Shown in pieces: positions 55,572 to 64,000 of a stretch of 64,000 bases of DNA (positions are counted from its first letter, which is position 1; every line of letters begins with the position of its first letter). This DNA is from Lithodes maja (Eukaryota > Arthropoda > Malacostraca > Decapoda > Lithodidae). The notes beneath the pieces were generated by a model. The model made no database searches. It saw nothing but the letters and a program-made list of their open reading frames with translations, and was not told the DNA's origin. The stretch covers positions 1-64,000 of the forward strand of contig JBAKBP010000189.1 in NCBI GenBank assembly GCA_037953745.1, given 5' to 3'. The translations under genes and the position numbers were made by a program.

Positions 55572-56640
55572 CCTCAGGGATCTGTGTTGGGACCACTACT
55601 GTTCGTTATGTTTATCAACGACTTCCTTGAAGTTATAACTAATGGAAGTGAGGTATACCTGTATGCGGATGACACTAAGCTGTATAGAAGAGTGAGGAGT
55701 AAGGAAGATGTGGGTTTGCTTCAAGGAGATGTGGAGGGCATGAAGGGATGGTCTGAGCATTGGTTAATGCCTTTTCATCCAAAAAAATGCAAGTACATGC
55801 GGATTGGGACAAGCAAGATAGACAAGGTAGGATACAGTATGTATGAAGCAATGGAGGAAGTGAATGCAGAAAAGGATATAGGAGTAGTGATAGACAATAA
55901 GTTAAATTTCTCAGAACATTTAGCGGAAAAGATAAACAAAGCCAATAGAATTGTAGGGCTGATGAGGAGGACATTTGTGTCACTTGATGAAGAAATCTTC
56001 AGGAATCTCTATACAGCGCTGGTTAGGCCGCACCTGGAATATGCGAACCAGGTGTGGTAAAGGGATATAAAAGCAGTGGAGAAAGTGCAGAGGAGAGCTA
56101 GCAAGCTAGTACCAACGTGAAGAACGCGGGCTATGAGCAGAGGTTGAGGACACTGGGGCTTCCGACACTGGCATATAGGAGAAAGAGAGGGGATATGATA
56201 GAGACTTTTAAGATAGTGTCAGGAAAGTATGATGAGGATGTGTGTGAAGGTATCTTCTTGATGCGGGAGGGAACAAGAACGAGAGGACACTCAAAAGAAA
56301 ATTTGCAAAGAAAGAATTAGGCTTGAGAAGGCAAAGAACTCATTTTGTGATAGAGTGGTAAATGAGTGGAACGCACTGCCCCAGTATGTAGTCGATTCCG
56401 AATCAATAAGGGAGTTTGAAAGTAATCTTGATAAAGCATGGGGAAGACAAGATTTGAAGTTTGATTATAAAGCAAAAATATAGAATAGTAAAAATGTTGC
56501 GTCTGCTACTGCCGCCGCCAACACCGTGAACGACCGCAGCAGTGCAAGTACTGGTACTGAGCTGGATACACAGGCCTAGTTTGCCTTTTTCCAGAGGATC
56601 TACTGTAAGAAACTGTAAGATAAATATAATAAAGGTGTCC
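55572..56640 (+). mobile_element. CR1-like LINE, third family, copy I (3' part)
   Basis: The plus strand encodes the reverse transcriptase from YPQGSVLGPLLFVMF through LYADDTKLYRR, EKDIGVVIDNKLNFSEHL and ALVRPHLEYANQVW. A TAA and lost codons follow near 56060, and then the C-terminal RRKRGDMIETFKIVSGKY. Further frameshifts near 56120 and 56310 disable it. The 3' end carries ACTGTAAGAAACTGTAAG, a short tandem tail typical of CR1/L2-type LINEs. It is 5'-truncated. The frames differ from both other LINE families in the window. Confidence 0.85.
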
Positions 56641-56924
56641 GAATTCGGACACGATTTGGGGCGATTTTGGACACCTGGCCTGAATTTGGACATGGATTTA
56701 AAATACATTCATAGGGCTAACCAGTGATCCCAGTATAGATTCGGACCTTTCAGGGGTCAATTCGGACATCATTGAACATTTTAAAAGGGTCGTATCACAC
56801 TCCCTGAAAACGTCAAGACCATAAATACAGAACGTACTCCAATTTTGCAAAACACCAATTTTGCGACCGAGACCCCAAGAATGCCATTGTTGATGAAAAC
56901 CTAATTTTGCGATTTCTTACAGTT

Positions 56925-57901
56925 TCTTACAGTAGATCCTCTGGAAAAAGGCAAACTATGCCTGTGTATCCAGCTCAGTACCAGTACTTGCACTGCTGTG
57001 GTCATTCACGGTGTTGGCGGCGGCGGCAGCAGACGCAACATTTTTACTATTCTGTATTTTTGTTTTATAATCAAACTTCAAATCTTGTCTTCCCCATGCT
57101 TTATCAAGATTACTTTCAAACTCCCTTATTGATTCGGAATCGACTACATACTGGGGCATTGCGTTCCACTCATTTACCACTCTATCACAAAATGAGTTCT
57201 TTGCCTTCTCAAGCCTATTTCTTTCTTTGTAAATTTTCTTAGAGTGTCCTCTCGTTCTTGTTCCCTCCCGCATCAAGAAGATACCTTCACACACATCCTC
57301 GTCGTACTTTCCTGACACTATCTTAAAAGTCTCTATCATATCCCCTCTCTTTCTCCTATATGCCAGTGTCGGAAGCCCCAGTGTCCTCAACCTCTGCTCA
57401 TAGCCCGCAATCTTCAACGTTGGTACCAGCTTGCTAGCTCTCCTCTGCACTTTCTCCACTGCTTCTATATCCTTTACCATATATGGAGCCCACACCTGGT
57501 TCGCATATTCCAGGTGCGGCCTAACCAGCGCTGTATAGAGATTCCTGAAGATTTCTTCGTCAAGTGACACAAATGTCCTCCTTATCAGCCCTACAATTCT
57601 ATTGGCTTTGTTTATCTTTTCCGCTAAATGTTCTGAGAAATTTAACTTATTGTCTATCACTACTCCTATATCCTTTTCTGCACTCACTTCCTCCATCGCT
57701 TCATACATACTGTATCCTACCTTGTCTATCTTGCTGGTCCCAATCCGCATGTACTGTACTTGCATTTTTTTGGATGAAAAGGCATTAACCAATGCTCAGA
57801 CCATCCCTTCATGCCCTCCACATCTCCTTGAAGCAAACCCATATCTTCCTTACTCCTCACTCTTCTATACAGTTTAGTGTCATCCGCATACAGGTATACC
57901 G
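56925..57901 (-). mobile_element. CR1-like LINE, third family, copy K, tail-to-tail with I
   Basis: The minus strand from about 57901 to 56956 encodes the same protein as copy I: LYADDTKLYRRVRSKED, EKDIGVVIDNKLNFSEHL, RPHLEYANQVWAPYMVKDIEAVEKVQRRASKLVP and GDMIETFKIVSGKY. A frameshift occurs near 57790. The rest is open to its stop at 56956 and is better preserved than copy I. The 5' end is truncated just before the YADD block. Its 3' tail (ACTGTAAGAAACTGTAAG complemented, 56920-56938) faces the tail of copy I, about 290 bp away. Confidence 0.87.
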
Positions 57902-58343
57902 ATGTAACTCTACTTTTGCGGGTGGCGCCGTAAGAAAGTGGGGCTCTCCGCACTAGTTTTCGGGGGGGAGGGGTGGCCGGGCCACCCAAGCCTCGGACAC
58001 CCTCCCTCCATCCCCGCAAGCCCAGCCATCTTTCGAGTCTAGGTAAATGCTCAATTGCTCATTTAATTTGATTTTCTCAAGGATAATGATAATGTCTTAT
58101 GCTTTTCTGTATTTTTCTTTATTGTGGGATGTATAATTACATGTATGTGTGTACAAACAAAGCAAATATATGACGGAAATCACAAAAAATTGGGCCGTCA
58201 CTGATGAAATGTCGACCATATTCATTTTTCTCCAAAAGGTTAGTTAACTCTGACTATTCCTTTTACTTATATATCTTCTAGATCTCAAGTGACTGCGTCT
58301 TTTCCGTGGATCGACCTCCCTACTGCCAACCTATAAGTTGGCA
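57902..58343. other. Non-coding interval
   Basis: A GC-rich stretch at about 57910-58030 and AT-rich DNA after it. Nothing was recognised. Confidence 0.4.
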
Positions 58344-58603
58344 GATTGGGAGCCAAAGCGTCACATTTTTCCCTTGCCCCTCAACTTTCCCTTCATAATT
58401 GCTGAGGGGCACAGGGCCTTGGGTGGGGCTTTGGTTTCCCGGGCGTTTCCGCGCCCTCCTCAGCTCCCTGCCTTAGAGTGGCTTCGTTCACCTGGGTTTT
58501 GTTAGTGGTAAGCAGGGAGGGTTTTGTGGGGGCGCTCTATGGCCTTGGCCTTGCTCGGGACCTTGGGGCTGTTCGGCCAGGCAGCCTGGGGAACAACAAC
58601 AAC
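58344..58603 (+). mobile_element. SINE-like repeat with (AAC)n tail, copy 2
   Basis: This is the second long copy of the family at 48471-48743, with the same start (GATTGGGAGCC), the same GGGGCTGTTCGGCCAGG block and a clean (AAC)4 tail. The shared start in two unrelated locations defines the element's true 5' end. Confidence 0.75.
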
Positions 58604-59292
58604 CCACTGAGCCCCAGCTAGTTTATAATAAATGTACCACCAGGGACCAGTTGTTTCTGAATTTTGTTTTTTTCCTGAAACAATAGCGAATGGATTAGGA
58701 ATTAAGGAAAAACCACAAAAAACAATCAAAAAGGTCAAAAATTGGTCCTACGGAGCCCCCGAAAGTCTATTTTACAAGAGTAAAAAATTGAAGGCAATAA
58801 CACCCAAAATACCGGTTTTTGCGCGCTCATGCGCACGTGGTTGGACTATGAGAGTTTTCAACCATCGGCATGGTTGCGTGGGATACTTACACAGTTCCCA
58901 TACAAATCTGAGCCCTCTAGGTGCCATAGGACCGGAGTAATTGGGACCGGACCCGCCAGGACGCAGGTTTGCGTCGATGGGGTTTAGCGTTACTTACATT
59001 GTGGACGTAAACCCTGCGTCGGTGGGGCTCAGTGGGTTAATCCAATTTTGCGAATTCCACTTTTGCGGCCCGCAATGTCGACCAATTTCTCGCAAAATTG
59101 GGGTAAGTACTGTACCATATCGTAAGATACGACACTTTTGGGGCAATTTCGGACATATCTGTACTGTATCTGGATTTATTGACCATACTCTGTGTATTAC
59201 TGTGACATAACTCAGAAATACCACGTGTAATGACAACTATAAATCCTATTACACTCAATATCCGAATCTGACAGGTTATAGTTAAAGTTAGA
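58604..59292. other. Non-coding interval
   Basis: No supported gene. The stretch contains CCAATTTTGCGAA-type motifs around 59040-59100 that resemble Tigger termini. Confidence 0.4.
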
Positions 59293-59392
59293 TTAACCCT
59301 TCCCGCCCGGGCAGCATTTTAAAATGACACCCCGGCAGATGGCCAGGAGACCGGGTGTCATTTTAAAATCCGTAAGCTTGAAAGCCTATTAA
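59293..59392. repeat. piggyBac-type terminal fragment
   Basis: TTAACCCTTCCCGCCCGG is followed by the palindrome CATTTTAAAATG, and the inverse half-site recurs within 70 bp. The same arrangement occurs at 60165-60250. A solo or very short TTAA element end is the simplest reading. Confidence 0.55.
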
Positions 59393-59850
59393 CCCTTTAC
59401 GGACGGGGATATTTGTAACTTTTATTACCTGCCAGGCGGGCATATTTACCCTAAACGAGCATCATTCCATGCTCTTTTTCATGCATAAACAAGAGCCAGA
59501 GCGTAATACAATTATGTATCCGTGAAAGGGTGATAGAGCTTTCCAATGACACCTGAATCATCCTTGTACGACCAAGGGTTCGCTTGCAACGATGTTGCAA
59601 TACGAGTGCAAAAACCCTAAAATACGGTAAATTCCCGAGATATTACCTTGCTTCGCGAGCCCAGGCATGTGTAGGGGTGTAATATTGACACCAGTTACCT
59701 CACTAGGTCCAGGCCAAGCGGTCCTCCCACCGCGTAGACTCTCTCTCAGAGCCGATAATGTGCTCAACATCCCTTGCGACTTAAGTCGGGACCCGCGGGT
59801 TAGGCCATGGTTCGCTCACCCGACTTAAGTCGAGAGCCACGGCATGAGTG
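59393..59850. mobile_element. TTAA-bounded MITE, relative of the one at 3758-4237
   Basis: TTAA lies at both edges (59389-59392 and 59851-59854), and the internal stretch 59480-59640 is clearly homologous to 3846-4010. The left end reads CCCTTTACGG, but the right end is not its complement, so one terminus may have been replaced. It appears nested inside another TTAA-type end. Confidence 0.6.
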
Positions 59851-60164
59851 TTAAGCTTGGTTTGAAAGCCGTGCGTCCGACGCATGTAAAAAAAAGCCTG
59901 TCTTTGCGACACCGCACCTCCGAAACCAAGAAGGAGACGTCGGATCAATGTTGTTTTTGTATGCTATGGCGAAATTAGTGTCTGCAAAGGTCCGATATTG
60001 CGAACATCGTATTGAATCTCTCTCCACGGAAATCGTCATCACAACTGAACCAGTTGACATAGAGAGCTCTACTCAACGCCAGTTTACATATAAGAAACAG
60101 AACTACGTTTAGAGATGCGTGGGAACTCTCTAGCAGTTAAAATAACAAAGATACAGGTAGCCTA

Positions 60165-60250
60165 TTAACCCTTCTGGCCCGGGTGTCATTTTAAAATGAC
60201 ACTGCGGCAGATGGGCAGGAGCCCAGGTGTCCTTTTAAAATCCCTATGCT
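60165..60250. repeat. piggyBac-type terminal fragment, second copy
   Basis: TTAACCCTTCTGGCCCGG is followed by CATTTTAAAATGACAC, similar to 59293-59392 and in the same orientation. It lies about 100 bp upstream of an acidic ORF. Confidence 0.55.
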
Positions 60251-60357
60251 TGAAATCGTGCTTTGAAATTCGCGCGGCGAAAATTTCCTTTGCAGGGGCG
60301 ATCGCAGTGCCACCAAGCCTCAACTACTACCGTTATCAGTTCCCACATGCCCGCCAT

Positions 60358-60942
60358 GGCGAGTTATAGTGAAATCATGAATTCCGACGTGTCTGATTCT
60401 GTGCAACGTCCCGCGCACCCCAGTGCTACCCCGCTCGCTACATCGACGCCTGTTGCAAGCAAGGAAAAGGCTCAGCGCAAGAAAGCGAAGATATTGTTGA
60501 GTGATAGTGCTATAGAGAGATCATTTTTGCCATTGAAGAAAGCAGTGGCAAAAGCTTGATTGATAAAGAACAGTTTATTAGTAGTGCAAGTGAAGACGAT
60601 GATTTTGTGGGGTTTGGGGATGATGACAATGTTGACTTGTTTGAGGGAGGGGATAGTAGTGATGATCCTGATGTGGAAGTATTGCAGGAAGGTGCAGTCG
60701 AACTTCCGAGTGTGCTAGAGCCTAGGCCTACCCCGTCGCCATCACTGCGTGGTCACCCTAGGCCTAGCCCGGGACCTTCCCCTTTGCCTGCCCGTACGCC
60801 CTTGAAAGTGGGTAAATCCTTTTACAAACAATCTCTAGTGAAAAGTGCAGCCAAGAAAGCACGCAGGGCAGCAGAGAAAGCTAGGGAAGTCGAAGAGAGT
60901 GATAATAATAATAATAATAAGCATGTTACTTATTTCTCATAA
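60358..60942 (+). pseudogene. Acidic then basic hypothetical protein, possible transposase N-terminus
   Basis: A frame with an ATG at 60358 (open from 60263) runs to a stop at 60559 (MASYSEIMNSDVSD, AIERSFLPLKKAVAKA). A second frame from about 60556 to 60942 continues with a strongly acidic part (SASEDDDFVGFGDDDN), a Pro-rich part, and a basic helix (KSAAKKARRAAEKAREVEE) followed by an Asn run from an AAT microsatellite. One frameshift near 60555 joins them. No catalytic domain is present. The TTAA-type terminus about 190 bp upstream suggests the N-terminal part of a piggyBac-like transposase, but composition alone does not prove it. Confidence 0.4.
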
Positions 60943-61140
60943 GCGCCAATTTTTCCGAAGAATTCACTAGCGCTCGAAAAGAGAAAGAAAAAAGAACAAA
61001 AATCAATGCATCAAAAGAAGGCTTATATACAACACACATTTAACAATCACTAGCAGTGGCAAAATAGCCTAAACTCTATAGCCATCTGTCATGACACCTC
61101 TCTCAAGATCATAGCTTCTCTCAAAGAGAAAAGTCTTAAG

Positions 61141-61556
61141 TCATCCACGTTGGATCCAACGATGTGCAGCGAACCCGGTCGGAAGATTTGCTTTTAAAGT
61201 ACCAGCAGCTGATCAAGTCGTTTAAGGAGAAGTCATCAAGGATCATCGTCTCAGGAATCGTCCCCCGGCTCGGTGTAGAGAGCCGATTTTACAACATAGC
61301 CACCAGCACAAATCGTTGTCTAGCAAACCTCTGCAGGAAGGAGAACGTGGGATTCGTCGACACCTGGGACAATTTCTACTACGATGACTATTTGTTTTCG
61401 GACGATGGAGTTCATCTGAACCAGGTGGGAGCAGCACGTTTTGGGCGTCTTCTCAACGATGCGGTGAAGGATTTTCGGAGAAGAAATCGACTCAGCACAG
61501 GACAACCAGGAAGGAGGACCGAAGACAGCGAGGACGGCAACCTACAAAGGAATTAA
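61141..61556 (+). CDS. LINE J ORF1, C-terminal SGNH-type esterase
   Basis: The frame enters at about 61141 with VIHVGSNDVQR, an SGNH block, and continues with IIVSGIVPRL and the terminal aspartate-histidine motif SDDGVHLNQVGAAR. It ends at 61556 in a basic tail. The GDS serine block is lost because the element is 5'-truncated. This esterase module in ORF1 matches the CR1-type layout also seen at 25530-26138, though the two sequences are quite different. ORF2 starts about 100 bp downstream at an ATG at 61655. LINE copies A and B retain only the last part of this frame. Confidence 0.78.
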
Positions 61557-61654
61557 ATACTAATCCGTCAAGAACCGCGAATTTGGATAAATCTCCACCA
61601 ACACGACCCAAATTCAAAACCGTCAGGGATAACGACCGAGGACCGAGGACAGCC

Positions 61655-64000
61655 ATGAATGTAAATGTAGATCCGACCAGAACCAAAAATTCGATGAAAG
61701 AACGTTCTGCGAGTTCTAAAACCGCAACTTTAAAGGTTTTCTATGCAAACGCTCGTAGCATACGCAATAAATTTTCAGATTTAGAGGAACTAGTGTTTAC
61801 AGAAAATTATGATGTGATTGGCATAACAGAATCTTGGCTCAATACAGAAGATAGAGACTTTTTAGCAGAGTATTCACTTCCCGGTTATGTAATGTTTGAG
61901 AACAGCCGAATAAATAAAAATGGAGGTGGCGTTTTATTTTATATCAAAGAAAGTCTTAACCCGACCCTCGTGTCAAAACCTCAAATTGTGAACGTCGACA
62001 CATCTTTTGTGCTAATAAAGAATAATAAAGGTACAAAAATAATACTTGCGTTAATATACAGACCTCCAGCTCAATCAGTGCAAACTGACCGAGAAATTTA
62101 CGAACAAATTGCAGATGTAAGTAACTCACAAGATACCGTAATTTTTGGCGACTTTAATTTACCTGTGACCAAGTGGGGCGATACTCTTACTTCACACTCC
62201 GGACATGACTTGTATACGAACTTGCGAGAGAGTTCGCTTTATCAATTTGTTCGAAGCCGACCCGTGGTAATAACGTTCTTGACATTGTACTTGCAACAAA
62301 AGAAGAATTGATAGAGAATTTGAATGTTGGTGATGAATTCAGTAACAGCGACCATCGTACGATAACTTTCACTTTAAAGTTTACTAGTAACGAACCAAAT
62401 AGTAGCATCGAAAAAGTCCCTAATTTCAAGAAAGCAAACTTCCATAAACTTAGAGCTATGTTTAAAGAAACTGACTGGAGCTTTTTAATTAACAATAACG
62501 ATATAAATACATCTTGGAAGTTATTCGAAACCACTTACCTAAAAGCAGTGCAAGACTGCATACCATCGAAAATACGGCGTCCAGGCCATAATAATAAGCC
62601 CAAATGGTGGAATAAAGATATTTCAAACTGCCTGCTTGCTAAAAAATTTGCTAATGATAGATTAAAATCCTCACAAAATGACGAAGAACGGGTGAAATTT
62701 GTAGAGCTACGACGCAAAGCCAAAAAGTTAATTAAGCAAAGTAAAAAGACCTTAGAGTTACATATTGCGAATCAAAGTAAAACAAACCCGAAAGAATTCT
62801 ATAGTTATATCAGAAAGAAAAAAGTAGTTACTTCAACTGTTGGACCGTTAGTCGATGAAAAAGGAGAATACACCAAAGACGAAGTACAAATGAGTAATGC
62901 CCTCAATACCTTCTTTGCATCAGTTTTTACAACCGAAGACCTCAGTGATATCCCTACACCATCGCCGATTCAGATTGATAATTCAGATCTTCTAAGCAAT
63001 ATTACCGTTACAGAGAGAGAAGTATTGAATTGTTTAGATAAACTCAAAGTAAATAAAACGCCAGGACCTGATACAATCTCGCCTAGAGTTCTAAAGGAAG
63101 CTAAGAATGAGCTCTCCAAACCACTGACATTACTATTCAATAAATCCTTGCAGTCTGGAACTATGCCTGATCAGTGGAAGCTAGCCAACGTAACACCGAT
63201 ATTCAAAAAAGGCAGCAAATCCCTACCCAGTAACTATCGTCCAATTAGCTTAACCTCAGTTGTATGTAAAATGCTAGAAACGGTCATACGAGACAGACTC
63301 GTAAATCACTTAGAGGAAAATAACATACTTAAAGATACTCAACACGGCTTTCGTAAAAAACGTTCCTGTTTAACAAACCTCTTAGACTTCTTCCACGATA
63401 TCCTCAACCTCTACGATGAGAGTAAAGCTGTAGATATTATATACCTTGATTTTCAAAAGGCCTTTGACAAAGTTCCCCACAAACGTTTACTGCTAAAACT
63501 AAAAGCGCATGGAATACAAGACGGTGTGTTGAAATGGATAGAAAATTGGCTCAACAACAGAAAGCAAAGAGTAGTCATAAACGGTAAGGCATCTAAATGG
63601 ACCAATGTAAGTAGCGGGGTACCCCAGGGATCGGTACTAGGACCAATTCTCTTTCTAATTTACATCAACGACATAGATGAGGGTCTCACCTGCACAATCT
63701 CAAAATTTGCTGACGATACAAAAATTGCAAATAGCGTACTCTCAAAAGAACAAGTTGACGATATGCAACACAATCTAGATAAATTGTCATGTTGGGCCCA
63801 AATTTGGCAAATGAGTTTCAATGCGGATAAATGTAAAGTACTACATGTCGGATACCTAAATGAGAAAGCAAACTATTCGATGAATGGCACTCAGCTTAAG
63901 AATGTAAACAGAGAAACTGATCTGGGAGTAACAATATCGAGTAACCTAAAACCGAGTCAACAATGTTCAGAAGTTGTTAAGAAGGCAAACAAAATAATTG
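61655..64000 (+). CDS. LINE J ORF2: endonuclease-reverse transcriptase, running off the right edge
   Basis: From the ATG at 61655 the frame encodes an apurinic-type endonuclease (YANARSIRNKF, VIGITESWLN, IFGDFNLPVTKW). A one-base deletion near 62260 shifts the frame. From there the reading is open to the window end: NSDHRTITF, KWWNKDISNC, KTPGPDTISPRVL, NYRPISLTSVVCK, YLDFQKAFDKVPHKR, SSGVPQGSVLGPILF and FADDTKI are all present. The RT catalytic residues are intact. The protein nicks target DNA and primes reverse transcription there. This is the best preserved member of the A/B/C/E/G family, and only one lesion is visible inside the window. Confidence 0.92.

Larger units (their letters stand above)
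56828..59112. mobile_element. Possible Tigger-type element containing LINE K
   Basis: TA-CAGAACGTACTCCAATTTTGC starts at 56826 and the inverse of a similar end, GCAAAATTGGGGTAAGTACTG-TA, finishes at 59112-59114. The ends are alike at roughly 18 of 25 bases. The interior shows no transposase and includes LINE K, which would be a nested insertion. The ends could also come from two different elements. Confidence 0.3.

Overview
This window looks like repeat-rich nuclear DNA from a metazoan, most likely an invertebrate. A decapod crustacean would fit the very long GA, TA and AC microsatellites combined with Penelope-like, CR1-like, DIRS, piggyBac and Tigger elements, but that assignment is inference. 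I found no host gene I could defend, no functional rRNA or tRNA gene, no CRISPR array and no bacterial-style operon. Nearly every long reading frame belongs to a mobile element, and almost all of them carry frameshifts or stops.

Layout: 1-2054 (-) is a broken copy of a multi-copy protein family of unknown function. 2800-4500 (-) is a Penelope-like (PLE) reverse transcriptase relic split by a TTAA-flanked piggyBac-type MITE. 5011-6112 is a giant palindrome made from two head-to-head PLE 5' ends. 6113-11890 is mostly microsatellite, with an old LINE relic, a tRNA-derived SINE and two minisatellites. 11976-29622 is a pile of CR1-like LINEs. Three related copies (A, B, C) form a tandem array separated by (GA)n and a recurring 69-bp unit. 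A second LINE family (D/F) is split by a nested insertion of copy E. G and H follow.

29623-38922 (-) is a full-length LTR retrotransposon with 1818-bp LTRs. Its gag capsid region resembles the SCAN domain, and its integrase lies upstream of reverse transcriptase. This is the Gmr1-like arrangement of Ty3/gypsy and is the most notable system in the window. 38947-45760 (+) is a DIRS-type tyrosine-recombinase retrotransposon with a hairpin-rich leader and a striking excess of the hexamer CCGGCG.

46155-47316 is a Tigger-type TA-flanked element that is almost wholly one long inverted repeat. 47393-49300 holds a 69-bp perfect inverted repeat and a second, diverged DIRS gag fragment carrying a SINE-like insertion. 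49728-51775 holds two satellites, one a dimeric higher-order array. 52115-54290 (-) is a broken piggyBac transposase, with a Tigger MITE just upstream. 55572-57901 is a tail-to-tail pair of a third CR1-like LINE. 58344-60942 holds another SINE-like copy, TTAA-bounded piggyBac-type ends and an acidic ORF pair. 61141-64000 (+) is the best preserved LINE (J), which runs off the right edge.

Functionally the contents are genome parasites that interact by nesting: MITE into PLE, LINE into LINE, SINE into satellite, SINE into DIRS gag. LINE J supplies the clearest open reverse transcriptase frame, and the Gmr1-like and DIRS elements retain nearly all domains but have disabled frames.
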